From: Bog-473 sp035552095
Lineage (GTDB): Bacteria; Actinomycetota; Acidimicrobiia; Acidimicrobiales; RAAP-2
Reading direction: 5' to 3'
NCBI GenBank assembly: GCA_035552095.1
Contig: DASZMA010000203.1
Coordinates: forward strand, 73,441-137,440
Length of the DNA stretch: 64,000 nt
Numbering within the stretch: position 1 is the first letter of the stretch; each line of letters starts with the position of its first letter. The translations under genes were made by a program, and so were the position numbers. Below are positions 8,358-16,020 of this stretch, piece by piece. The notes beneath the pieces are model-generated. The model did not search any database. It worked only from the letters and a program-made list of their open reading frames with translations, and was not told the DNA's origin.

Positions 8358-8383
8358 GGTGGGCGCGGCGGTGGCAAGCAGTT

Positions 8384-8401
8384 TTGTGAAAATTCCCACA
8401 A
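8384..8401. promoter_or_regulatory. CRP-type palindrome, distal site between whiB and the phosphodiesterase gene
   Basis: TTGTGAAAATTCCCACAA has 5-bp TTGTG/CACAA arms and an AATT core, and matches TGTGA-N6-TCACA at 9 of 10 arm positions. It can serve the divergent whiB promoter. It also overlaps the Shine-Dalgarno of the small ORF at 8413 on the other strand. Confidence 0.6.
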
Positions 8402-8412
8402 GGAGAACAAAA

Positions 8413-8445
8413 ATGGGTGACCATCAGGGAAAAGAGTCGTGGTGA
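8413..8445 (+). CDS. Ten-codon leader ORF upstream of the phosphodiesterase gene
   Basis: AAGGAG (8400-8405) is ideally spaced, 7 nt, from an ATG that opens a 10-residue frame reading MGDHQGKESW. Its TGA (8443-8445) overlaps the GTG at 8442, one of two adjacent GTG starts of the downstream gene, giving a GTGA coupling junction. The Shine-Dalgarno is far better than anything in front of the GTGs, so ribosomes may load here and reinitiate. It could equally be chance. Confidence 0.35.
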   Translation: MGDHQGKESW

Positions 8446-9137
8446 CCGCCGTCTTCGCCCATCGCGGCACCACCCCGGGTTCGGTCGAGAACACTCTGGG
8501 GGCGTTCGCCGAATCCCGCCGCCTGGGGGCTGACGGTGTCGAACTCGATGTCCGCCTCACGGCCGACGGCGCCCTGGCCGTCCACCACGACGCGGTGATC
8601 TCCGGGCTGGGCCCGCTGGCCGATCTCACCGTGGGCCAGCTGCCGGCCCACGTCCCTCTGCTGGCCGACGCCCTGGCGGTCTGTGAGGGCATGGTGGTCA
8701 ACGTCGAGATCAAGAACGATCCTCGGGACCCCGGCTACGACCCGACCGAATCGGTAGCCGCCCTGACCGCACTGGCCATCGCCGAGGCCGGGTGGAGCGA
8801 CCGGGTGATTGTCTCATCGTTCCAGGTCAGCACCTTGCTGGCCGTGCGGGCGGCCGAGAGCCGCCTGGCCCTGGGCGCCCTGTGGGGCTACCTGACCGAC
8901 CCCGCGGCCGCGCTGGCCGCCGCCGTCGAGGCCGGCTGGCGGGCCGTCCACCCCTTTGTCAGCGCCGTGACTGCACCCCTGGTGGAGGAGGCGCACCGGG
9001 CCGGGCTGGCCGTGAACGCCTGGACGGTCAACACCGCCCCGGACCTGACCCGGTGCGTGGAGCTGGGGGTGGACACCGTGATCACCGACCAGCTGAGCGA
9101 AGCCCTGGTCATCGCCCGGGGAGGCCAGCGGCCCTGA
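8439..9137 (+). CDS. Glycerophosphodiester phosphodiesterase
   Basis: A 232-residue GDPD-family TIM barrel that hydrolyses glycerophosphodiesters to sn-glycerol-3-phosphate and an alcohol. The catalytic and metal residues are visible: FAHRG with His8 and Arg9, the GVELDVRLTADG block (Glu35, Asp37) and His50 in AVHHD. VNVEIKND supplies the further acidic ligand, and the C-terminal VNAWTVNT is typical. There is no signal peptide, so it is probably cytosolic. GTG at 8439 or 8442 starts the gene. It is divergent from whiB and shares the CRP-type intergenic region. Confidence 0.9.
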   Translation: MVTAVFAHRGTTPGSVENTLGAFAESRRLGADGVELDVRLTADGALAVHHDAVISGLGPLADLTVGQLPAHVPLLADALAVCEGMVVNVEIKNDPRDPGYDPTESVAALTALAIAEAGWSDRVIVSSFQVSTLLAVRAAESRLALGALWGYLTDPAAALAAAVEAGWRAVHPFVSAVTAPLVEEAHRAGLAVNAWTVNTAPDLTRCVELGVDTVITDQLSEALVIARGGQRP

Positions 9138-9234
9138 ACCCGAGGGCTCTGAACACGACGAAATTGCCCGTTGGAATTGGCTCTGACGCTGGGGAATGGC
9201 GAGAGACCGCCACTTTCGTCAAAGATGAACGGCC

Positions 9235-10011
9235 ATGAACGTCGTCGTCTGTGTCAAGCAGATCCCTGATCCGGCCGCTCCCTCAGCCCTCGATCCGGGA
9301 ACCCACACCCTCATCCGCACCGGGAAGCTCATCATGGATGACTCCGACAACTACGGGGTCGAGATGGCCCTGCAGCTGGCCTCGGGCGAGGGGGATCAGG
9401 TGATCCTGGTCTCCATGGCCCCGGGCGGGGAGACCTCGGGCCTGCGCACCGGTCTGGCCATGGGTGCGGCCAGCGCCATCCTGATCAGCGATGACGCCCT
9501 GGCCGGCAGCGACGCCCTGGGGACGGCCAAGGTGCTGGCGGCCGCCATCGCGCGGGCCGAGCCCGACCTGATCGTCATGGCCACCGAATCCACCGATGGC
9601 TACACCGGCACGCTGCCCGTCCAGGTGGCCGAGCTGATGGGCCTGCCCTCGGTGACCTTCGCCAAGGCGATCGCCGTCGACGGCAGCTCGGTCAAGGTGG
9701 AACGCCAGACCGAAGCGGGCTTCGACGAGGTGACGTGCCCGATGCCGGCCGTGGTCACCGTGACCGCCGGTGTGGTCGAGCCGCGGTACCCGTCGTTCAA
9801 GGGGATCATGGCGGCCAAGTCCAAGCCGGTCGACAACCTCACACTGGCCGACCTGGGTATCGACCCTTCGCAGGTCGGGAGCGCCGGCAGCCGGCAGGAG
9901 ATCACAGAGGTGACCGAAGCGGAGTCGCGCGGCTCCGGCGAGATCGTGGTGGACGAGGGTGACGGCGCGCAGCGCATCGTGACCTTCCTTGAGCAGCTGA
10001 AGGTGATCTGA
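9235..10011 (+). CDS. etfB: Electron transfer flavoprotein beta subunit
   Basis: A 258-residue EtfB starting MNVVVCVKQIPDP and containing the family segment EADLIVMATESTDGYTG-like (here about 104-122) and the conserved Lys/Arg-rich region before PRYPSFKGIMAAK. EtfB binds AMP and, with EtfA, passes electrons from acyl-CoA dehydrogenases to ETF-quinone oxidoreductase. No dehydrogenase gene is adjacent. The 97 bp upstream hold a 7-bp inverted pair GACGAAA/TTTCGTC, without an obvious promoter. The stop is one base from the EtfA ATG. Confidence 0.95.
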   Translation: MNVVVCVKQIPDPAAPSALDPGTHTLIRTGKLIMDDSDNYGVEMALQLASGEGDQVILVSMAPGGETSGLRTGLAMGAASAILISDDALAGSDALGTAKVLAAAIARAEPDLIVMATESTDGYTGTLPVQVAELMGLPSVTFAKAIAVDGSSVKVERQTEAGFDEVTCPMPAVVTVTAGVVEPRYPSFKGIMAAKSKPVDNLTLADLGIDPSQVGSAGSRQEITEVTEAESRGSGEIVVDEGDGAQRIVTFLEQLKVI

Positions 10012-10012
10012 G

Positions 10013-10981
10013 ATGGCAATCGACAAGATCTGGGTACTGGCCGAAGCCGGCGACGCCGGTCCGACACCGGTCACCCTGGAGCTCCTGACCGAGGCCCGCT
10101 CGGTGGCCGGCACGGTGGAAGCCGTGGCCTGGGGAACCGAGACGGCGGCGCTGGCCGGCGCCCTGGGCGAGTACGGCGCCACCACCGTCTACGACGTGGG
10201 CGACCTGGCCGGCGCGCTGCCCGGCGTCCCGGTGGCGGCCGCCCTGGCCGCGTTGATCGAGGGCGGCAACGCCCCCGACGCCATTCTGATCCCGGCCTCC
10301 TATGACGGGCGGGACGTGGCCGGCCGCCTGTCGGCCAAGCTGGACCGCCCGGTGCTGACTAACGTCACCGGACTGGTGGCGGGGGACAGCCTGTCGAGTC
10401 AGCACCCCCTCTTCGGTGGCACGCACATCGTCACCGCCCGCTTCACCGGCGAGGGCCCGGGGATCTTCGTGATCCGGGCCAAGTCGTTCACCGCCGAGTC
10501 CGCCGGTGGCGGCGCGGCCACCGTGGTGGCGGCCCCGGTCCCCGACCCCGGCGCGGCCAACGGCGCCAAGATCGTGGAGCGGCACGTCGAGGAGCGCAGC
10601 GGACCCAAGCTCGATGAGGCGGCCGTGGTGGTCTCAGGCGGGCGCGGCCTGGGCGACGCGGCCAACTACGAGCTCATTGAGGAGCTGGCCAAGTTGCTGC
10701 ACGGCGCCGCCGGCGCCAGCCGGGCCATCGTCGACGCCGGCTGGGTGCCCTACTCGCATCAGGTGGGGCAGACCGGCAAGACGGTCAAGCCCACCGTGTA
10801 CATCGCCTGCGGGATCTCTGGCGCCACCCAGCACCTGGTGGGCATGAAGGGCTCCAAGAACATCGTCGCTATCAACAAGGATCAGGAGGCGCCGATCTTC
10901 TCGGTGGCCGATCTGGGCATTGTGGGCGATGTGCACAAGGTCCTCCCCGCCTTGATTGAGGCCCTCAAAGCCAAGAGCTGA
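10013..10981 (+). CDS. etfA: Electron transfer flavoprotein alpha subunit
   Basis: A 322-residue EtfA. The C-terminal FAD-binding domain is clear: VVSGGRGLGDAANYELIEEL (about 204-223), AIVDAGWVPYSHQVGQTGK, YIACGISGATQHLVGMKGSK and a NKDQEAPIFSVADLGIVGD block. It forms a heterodimer with EtfB, carries FAD, and works in the cytoplasm as the electron shuttle for flavin dehydrogenases. It follows EtfB after a 1-base gap (TGAGATG). The crotonase at the start of the window and the flavin dehydrogenase at 18336 may use related pathways, but that link is only inferred. Confidence 0.95.
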   Translation: MAIDKIWVLAEAGDAGPTPVTLELLTEARSVAGTVEAVAWGTETAALAGALGEYGATTVYDVGDLAGALPGVPVAAALAALIEGGNAPDAILIPASYDGRDVAGRLSAKLDRPVLTNVTGLVAGDSLSSQHPLFGGTHIVTARFTGEGPGIFVIRAKSFTAESAGGGAATVVAAPVPDPGAANGAKIVERHVEERSGPKLDEAAVVVSGGRGLGDAANYELIEELAKLLHGAAGASRAIVDAGWVPYSHQVGQTGKTVKPTVYIACGISGATQHLVGMKGSKNIVAINKDQEAPIFSVADLGIVGDVHKVLPALIEALKAKS

Positions 10982-11080
10982 CCGCCCCTCGGCGTCGGGC
11001 CGCTGGCCCGTCGTCGCGCCGGCGCACACATGGGTGTCGCAGCGGTTCCACAGCCGAGCAGTACATTCGGCGGGCGCACC

Positions 11081-12508
11081 ATGCTCTTCCCCACCTTCGA
11101 CTTCGCCATCTTCTTCGCCATCGCCTTCACGGTGAATTGGCTGCTCAACCCTCATCCGGGGCCGTGGAAGCTGTCGATGATCGCGCTCAGCTACGTCTTC
11201 TACGGCTGGGTCGGCTGGAGCTACTGCCTGCTGCTGCTGGCCACCACGCTCATGGCCCAGATCGGCGGGGTGACGATCAGCGCGGCCCGCACCGAGCGGT
11301 CCCGGCGCCTGGCCCTCGGCCTGTCCTGCGTCGGCCTGCTGGGGCTGTTGGGATGGTTCAAGTACTACGGCTTCGTCTCGGTCAACCTGGACAACGTCTC
11401 CCACGCCCTCGGGCTCGGGCGCGCTGTGCCGCTCCTGCAAGTGGCGCTGCCCATCGCCATCTCCTTCTTCACCTTCATGGCCCTGAGCTACGTGATCGAC
11501 ATCTACCGCCGGCAGCTCGAACCGGCCCGGCCGCTGGACCTGGCGCTCTACCTCTCCTTCTTCCCCCATCTCCTGGCCGGCCCGATCGTGCGGGGCAACG
11601 AGCTCCTGCCCCAGCTGCGCAAGCGGCGCGACCCGGCCGCGGTCGACTACTCGCGCGCCCTGTGGCTGATCATGGCCGGGCTCTTCAAGAAGGTGGTGAT
11701 CTCGTCGTACGTGGCCAGCGCCATCGTGACCCCGGTCTTCACCGCGCCCTCCCAGCACTCGGCGCTCGAGTCGATCTTCGCCGCCTGGGGCTACGCCGTG
11801 CAGATCTACTGCGACTTCAGCGGGTACACCGATATCGCCATCGGCCTGGCCCTCTTGCTGGGGATCCGGTTCCCGGTCAACTTCGACGCCCCTTACACCG
11901 CCCGCAACCTGCAGGACTTCTGGCGCCGCTGGCACATCACGCTGTCGCGCTGGCTGCGGGACTACCTCTACATTCCCCTCGGGGGCAGTAGCGGGTCCGA
12001 GAGCCGCACCGTGCGCAACATCATGATCACCATGGTGCTGGGCGGGCTGTGGCACGGGGCGGCGTGGACCTTCATCTTCTGGGGCGCTCTGCACGGGGTG
12101 GGCCAGGGCCTGGGCCACGTCCGCCGGCGCAGCCGGGTGCGGCGCGGCCTGCCGGCGGTGGCCGAGGGCCCGGTACGGGTCTGGGTCCAGCGCTTCCTCA
12201 CCTTCCAGTTCGTCTGCCTGGGCTGGGTATTCTTCAACTCGAGCGGGCTCTCGGAGGCCTTCGCCGTGCTGGGCCGACTCGGCTCGGGCTGGGGCCAGCC
12301 CTCAGCGTTGATCACCCCTCTCCTGGTGGTGGTGGTGCTCGGCGCGCTGGCGGTGCAGTACGTGCCGACCCTCCGGGTGGACCGGCTGCAGGCGTCGTTC
12401 TCCCGGCAGCACGCCGCGGTCCAGGTGGGCCTGCTCTCCTTCGCCCTGCTCGGCATCACCACGTTCGGGCCGGCCGGCGTGGCCCCTTTCATCTACTACC
12501 GCTTCTGA
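11081..12508 (+). CDS. MBOAT-family membrane O-acyltransferase (AlgI/DltB-like)
   Basis: A 475-residue polytopic membrane protein beginning MLFPTFDFAIFFAIAFTVNW, the usual start of AlgI-like MBOATs; this favours ATG 11081 over the GTG-side extension to 11030. The conserved histidines are in WRRWHITLSRWLRDY (His285) and LGGLWHGAAWTF (His325), the latter the likely catalytic residue. The family moves acyl, usually acetyl, groups across the membrane onto extracellular polysaccharide. The TGA overlaps the ATG of a membrane-anchored SGNH hydrolase, so the two probably form an export-and-transfer pair. A TACATT hexamer at 11062-11067 may be the -10. Confidence 0.9.
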   Translation: MLFPTFDFAIFFAIAFTVNWLLNPHPGPWKLSMIALSYVFYGWVGWSYCLLLLATTLMAQIGGVTISAARTERSRRLALGLSCVGLLGLLGWFKYYGFVSVNLDNVSHALGLGRAVPLLQVALPIAISFFTFMALSYVIDIYRRQLEPARPLDLALYLSFFPHLLAGPIVRGNELLPQLRKRRDPAAVDYSRALWLIMAGLFKKVVISSYVASAIVTPVFTAPSQHSALESIFAAWGYAVQIYCDFSGYTDIAIGLALLLGIRFPVNFDAPYTARNLQDFWRRWHITLSRWLRDYLYIPLGGSSGSESRTVRNIMITMVLGGLWHGAAWTFIFWGALHGVGQGLGHVRRRSRVRRGLPAVAEGPVRVWVQRFLTFQFVCLGWVFFNSSGLSEAFAVLGRLGSGWGQPSALITPLLVVVVLGALAVQYVPTLRVDRLQASFSRQHAAVQVGLLSFALLGITTFGPAGVAPFIYYRF

Positions 12509-13593
12509 TGCCGACCGAGTACCCCCCGCACGAGCACCCCCCACACCAGGAGTTCCTGCCGGCGCCCCCCGACGACGACCGGCGGCGGGCCTCCTGGACG
12601 CGGGTGTTGGCCGTCTGCGTCGTGGCCTTCTTGCTGTGGCTCCTGCTGTTCGCCCCCACCCTGCAGCACAACGCGCAGGTCTCGCCCATCGGCGACCGGC
12701 GCACCGTCGCCCTCGACCTGCTCGGGCCGGTGGCGGCCACCAGCCGGGCCCTGCAGCTCTCCCACATCGTGTCCGAGACGGACGCCATCACCGGCCGCAC
12801 CGGCAACCGGCCGGGCAGCGGGGCGACCTCGGTCGTGCTCGGCCCGTTGCGCCACCGCCATCATCACCATCACCCGGCCGGCCCGCCGCCGCCGGGCAGC
12901 CCGACCACCTCGACCACCCCCACCACCGTGCCCGACATCACCCACCCGACGGGCGCCCACAAGCTGCGCGTGCTGATCGTGGGCGACTCGCTGGGCATCG
13001 ACATGGGGGGGCCGTTGCAGAACGACCTCTCCAATACGGGCGTGGTGCAAGCGTCGCTGGACGGGCGGGAGAGCACCGGGTTGACGCGGCCCGACTACTA
13101 CAACTGGCCGGTGGAGCTGCAGTCCGACCTGGCGGCCACCGAACCCCAGATCGTGGTGATCATGATGGGGGCCAACGACCCGCAGGACTTCCTCGGACCG
13201 CCCGACGTCCCCTACGCCTCGTCCAGATGGAACACGCTGTACGCCGCCCGGGTGTCCGCCTTCATGCAACTGGCCCAGAGCGGCGGGGCCACCGTGGTGT
13301 GGGTGGGCATGCCGCCCATGCAGGACCCGGCGCGATCGGCCGAGATGTCCGACATCAACGCGGTCGACCAGCAGCAGGCTGCGCTGACCAAGCCGCCGGT
13401 CGACTACGTCAGCTGCTGGACCCTCCTCGGCACGGCGCAGGGGACCTACACCCCCTTCATCACCAACGGCTCGGGCCAGGTGGTCAACGTGCGCACGCCG
13501 GACGGGACCCACCTGACCCCGGCCGGCGGCGAGGTCCTGTCGCAGACGGTGATCAACTACCTGAAGGGGAATCTCCACTTCGACTTGGGCTAG
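12508..13593 (+). CDS. Membrane-anchored SGNH/DUF459-like hydrolase or acetyltransferase
   Basis: A 361-residue protein with a short cytoplasmic tail, one membrane helix (about 31-50), a Pro/Thr linker and an outer SGNH domain. Catalytic blocks: VLIVGDSLG with Ser161, the GAND motif (221-224) and DGTHL near the C-terminus for the Asp-His pair. The linker contains an unusual natural histidine run, residues 116-122 (one Arg interrupts it). It is translationally coupled to the MBOAT (TGATG), mirroring AlgI with AlgJ/AlgX or other acetylation pairs, so it probably completes O-acetylation of a surface polymer. The polymer is unknown; simple esterase activity is the alternative. Confidence 0.85.
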   Translation: MPTEYPPHEHPPHQEFLPAPPDDDRRRASWTRVLAVCVVAFLLWLLLFAPTLQHNAQVSPIGDRRTVALDLLGPVAATSRALQLSHIVSETDAITGRTGNRPGSGATSVVLGPLRHRHHHHHPAGPPPPGSPTTSTTPTTVPDITHPTGAHKLRVLIVGDSLGIDMGGPLQNDLSNTGVVQASLDGRESTGLTRPDYYNWPVELQSDLAATEPQIVVIMMGANDPQDFLGPPDVPYASSRWNTLYAARVSAFMQLAQSGGATVVWVGMPPMQDPARSAEMSDINAVDQQQAALTKPPVDYVSCWTLLGTAQGTYTPFITNGSGQVVNVRTPDGTHLTPAGGEVLSQTVINYLKGNLHFDLG

Positions 13594-13634
13594 GCCGCGG
13601 CCGATGAATTCGGGCGGGCCCGCCGGTAGGTACT

Positions 13635-13662
13635 GGTGCTCTCGCATGAAGCGAGCAGCACC
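13635..13662 (+). promoter_or_regulatory. Strong hairpin upstream of a small ORF
   Basis: GGTGCT-CTCGC, loop ATGAA, GCGAG-CAGCACC forms an 11-bp stem with one bulged C. No T-run follows. It lies 38 bp before an AAGGAG motif at 13699-13704, so a leader-RNA or attenuator role is as likely as termination of the SGNH gene. A 12-bp perfect palindrome (13613-13624) precedes it. Confidence 0.4.
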
Positions 13663-13710
13663 GTTCGGCGCTTCACCCTCGGGTGGACCCGTCACGAAAA
13701 GGAGATGACC

Positions 13711-13929
13711 ATGACCAGCACCACACCGACCGCGGTGATGTCAGGGCGCGGTGGTGTCACCGGTCTATATACCCGGGAACCGGAGGGAATTCATCGGACC
13801 TACATCCGGGGGCTCAGGGCAGGGGCGTGGTCGGGCTGGACCGGGAGCCGGCGTCCTCCGCCTCACCGGCGCCCTGGGGAGGTGGATCGGCCGGCGCCCG
13901 CCAGGGGCGGGCCGAGGCCAACCAGATGA
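13711..13929 (+). CDS. Possible small ORF or gene remnant, unknown
   Basis: ATG 13711 is 6 nt after AAGGAG, one of the best ribosome-binding sites in the window. The frame runs 72 residues, starting MTSTTPTAVMSGRGGVTG, but from 13814 onward it overlaps the TSUP gene antisense, and there it reads Pro/Arg-rich like a shadow frame. Either the protein is real and overlaps the convergent gene, or only the start of an eroded gene survives. I recognise no family. The stretch also has an AT-rich core (CTATATAC, near 13766) that is unusual for this genome. Confidence 0.3.
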   Translation: MTSTTPTAVMSGRGGVTGLYTREPEGIHRTYIRGLRAGAWSGWTGSRRPPPHRRPGEVDRPAPARGGPRPTR

Positions 13930-14761
13930 CGGCGACCACCAGCAGGGTGGCGCACAGGACCCAGCCCAGCGCCGTGGTGTCCAGGCCGGCGTACTTCAGC
14001 CCCGAGGCGAAGATCACGAAGGTGATCACCGGCCTGATGTAGCGGTCGGGTGCCCGGGAGGAGAGCAGCGCGCCGACCAGCACCGCCGGCACGCTGCCGA
14101 TGATGATGGACGTGGTGACGGAGAACTCCACGTGCCCGAAGGCCAGCGCCCCCAGGGCGGCGGCCAGGGTCAGGGGCACGGCCTGGGTGAGGTCGGTGCC
14201 GACCAGCTGATTGGCCCCCAAGGCGGGGTAGAGGAAGAGCAGGAGCACGATCATCAGCGAGCCCGAGCCCACCGAGGTCATGCCCACCACGAAGCCACCC
14301 ACCATGCCGATGGCCACCGTGCGGGCCGGGCGGATACTCAGCTCGTGGACCAGGGCGCGGCGCGACTGGCCGGACCGGCGGTCCAGGACGTAGCGCAGGA
14401 CCATGGCGGCCGCCCCCAGCAGCAGGGCGGCCCCCAGCGTCCGCTCCACGTTGTCCTGCGCCGCTGTCGAATTGCCCATGACGTGCAGCACGTAGGAGCC
14501 CAGGAAGGCCATGGGGACCGAGCCGCTCACCATCCAGCCGACCAGGCGGAAGTTCACCGTCTTCTGGGCGATGTGCACCACCGCCCCGATGGGGCGCATG
14601 ACCACGGCGGCCACCAGGTCGCTGGAGATGGCGGTCGAGGGCTTGATCCCGAAGAGCAGGATCAACATCGGCGTCATGAGCGCACCGCCGCCGGCGCCGG
14701 TCATGCCGACCAGGAACCCGACCACGGCACTGCCCAGCACAATGTACGGGTCGATGTTCAT
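13814..14761 (-). CDS. TSUP (TauE/SafE) family permease
   Basis: A 315-residue membrane protein with two homologous halves, each starting with a Gly-rich motif: VGFLVGMTGAGGGALMTPML near the N-terminus and VGGFVVGMTSVGSGSLMIVL in the middle. These are diagnostic of the TSUP superfamily, which exports or imports sulfite, sulfonates or related sulfur anions. About eight hydrophobic helices are visible. ATG 14761 is preferred; the open frame to 14818 adds a polar stretch that overlaps the neighbouring gene. The last ~30 residues are Pro-rich and cytosolic. No sulfur-metabolism gene is adjacent, so the substrate is open. Confidence 0.88.
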   Translation of the reverse strand: MNIDPYIVLGSAVVGFLVGMTGAGGGALMTPMLILLFGIKPSTAISSDLVAAVVMRPIGAVVHIAQKTVNFRLVGWMVSGSVPMAFLGSYVLHVMGNSTAAQDNVERTLGAALLLGAAAMVLRYVLDRRSGQSRRALVHELSIRPARTVAIGMVGGFVVGMTSVGSGSLMIVLLLFLYPALGANQLVGTDLTQAVPLTLAAALGALAFGHVEFSVTTSIIIGSVPAVLVGALLSSRAPDRYIRPVITFVIFASGLKYAGLDTTALGWVLCATLLVVAVIWLASARPWRAPADPPPQGAGEAEDAGSRSSPTTPLP

Positions 14762-14783
14762 GGCGGTGTCTGCCCCCCGGTCC

Positions 14784-15491
14784 CTAGACGAGGGGCCAAG
14801 GGTAGGGCGGCCACTCACCGTCGTCGACCAGCTCGGGGAGGGCGGTCAGGTGCACCAGCCAGGCGGCCCGGTCGGCCACGGCGGCCAACTCGGGCGGGGT
14901 GAGCAGGTCGCACAAGGCAGGCGGTAGGTCGTCGCGGGCGAAGCGCTCCAGCGTGGTGAGATCGTCGGGCGGCAGGGGGCAGCCGCCGAAGTCCCAGATC
15001 ACCGTGCGCAGCTTGTCGTGCTCGTTGAAGCACAGCCCATTGTCGATGGCCCACAGCCGGTCCTCGGCCAGCAGCACGTGACCGCTCTTGCGGTCGGCGT
15101 TGTTGGCCACCACGTCGAAGGCGCCCATGCGCATCAGGGTGGGGTGCCAGCGGGGGTCGTCGCGCAGGGTGAAGTAGTGCGACTGCCCGTCCTCGGGCAC
15201 GAAGCGCTGCACCGATCCCTCACCGAACGGGCCCTCGGACCGCTCCACCGTCTCGGGGACCAGGCCCCATCCGAGTGCCTCGGACAGGACGAACGCCGCC
15301 ACCTCGCGGCGGAAGAGCCCGCCCGGGAAGTCCCACAGGGGCCGTTCACCCTGGGCCGGCTTGTAGACCGCCATCAGCTCGTCGCCGCCCAGCCGGCAGG
15401 TGACCAACAGGGTGGCGTTGGAACTCCCGGCGATCCTCCCGTGTACCTCCATCTCACCCTCGGTGAGGAGGCACCTGACGTCCTCGTCCAA
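14784..15491 (-). CDS. SCO1664-family protein (PI3/4-kinase-like fold)
   Basis: A 235-residue protein of the actinobacterial SCO1664 family. AVYKPAQGERPLWDFPGG is the nucleotide-binding Lys region, and AFDVVANNADRKSGHVLL and LWAIDNGLCFNEH are the catalytic-loop and metal-site equivalents of atypical kinases. The start appears to be TTG at 15491; the upstream gene ends 5 bp away. It is the last of a three-gene set with a histidine phosphatase and DUF3090, an order also seen in mycobacteria (Rv2135c-Rv2134c-Rv2133c) near mshC. Real kinase activity is unproven; a role linked to mycothiol is only a guess from that context. Confidence 0.82.
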   Translation of the reverse strand: MDEDVRCLLTEGEMEVHGRIAGSSNATLLVTCRLGGDELMAVYKPAQGERPLWDFPGGLFRREVAAFVLSEALGWGLVPETVERSEGPFGEGSVQRFVPEDGQSHYFTLRDDPRWHPTLMRMGAFDVVANNADRKSGHVLLAEDRLWAIDNGLCFNEHDKLRTVIWDFGGCPLPPDDLTTLERFARDDLPPALCDLLTPPELAAVADRAAWLVHLTALPELVDDGEWPPYPWPLV

Positions 15492-15495
15492 CGGA

Positions 15496-16020
15496 TCAGG
15501 TCACCGGGGGTCGATGGCCGTTGGTGCGCGGGCAGTCATGGCCGGACGGATCGAGCGGGAGCCCGCACAAGGGACAGGGTGGACGTCCGGCCTCGACCAG
15601 TCGGGTGGCGTGGATGGCGAAGGCGGCGGCCTGCTCCCGGGTGAGGGCGATCCGCAGCACATGGCCGCTCTCCTCTCCCTCCTGCTCGTCCTCATCCTCT
15701 TCCGAGTCACCGACCTCTTCGAGCACGACGACCACCCGGTCGATCTCCTCGTCGTAGGAGACGCCGATGGTCCCGACCACCCACTCGGGGTCCTCGGTCC
15801 CGTCGAAGCTCAGGTCGTCGGGCAGGTGACCGGGCCGGCCCAGCTCCTTGATGATGCGGCCGAGATAGCCGGCCAGCACGGCGATCTGCTGCTTCTCCAC
15901 CTTGACGGTGGTCTCGGTCAGGCCCTGGCGGCAGTAGAAGAGGAAGAGACGGTTCCCGACCTCACCGATCACCCCGACCGTGCAATGGTCGGGCGCGTCG
16001 TAGTCGACCTCGTCGGTCAC
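15496..16020 (-). CDS. DUF3090 family protein
   Basis: A 174-residue DUF3090 protein. The N-terminal RLFLFYCRQGLTETTVKVEK and AVLAGYLGRIIKEL segments are typical, followed by a highly acidic stretch (about 105-116) and a C-terminal CPLCG..C zinc-ribbon-like tail ending near CPRTNGH. The GTG start overlaps the TGA of the phosphatase gene (GTGA). The function of this family is unknown; the conserved trio with a histidine phosphatase and the SCO1664 protein suggests one pathway or complex. Confidence 0.87.
   Translation of the reverse strand: MTDEVDYDAPDHCTVGVIGEVGNRLFLFYCRQGLTETTVKVEKQQIAVLAGYLGRIIKELGRPGHLPDDLSFDGTEDPEWVVGTIGVSYDEEIDRVVVVLEEVGDSEEDEDEQEGEESGHVLRIALTREQAAAFAIHATRLVEAGRPPCPLCGLPLDPSGHDCPRTNGHRPPVT

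Noticed and set aside
10996..11010. GC-rich hairpin CGGGCC-GCT-GGCCCG after etfA, considered as terminator
   Set aside because: No T-run follows, and such short stems are common by chance at this GC content; kept only as a weak possibility.
10634..12118. 494-residue minus-strand open frame opposite etfA and the MBOAT gene
   Set aside because: No motif and shadow-type composition; both plus-strand genes are strongly supported.
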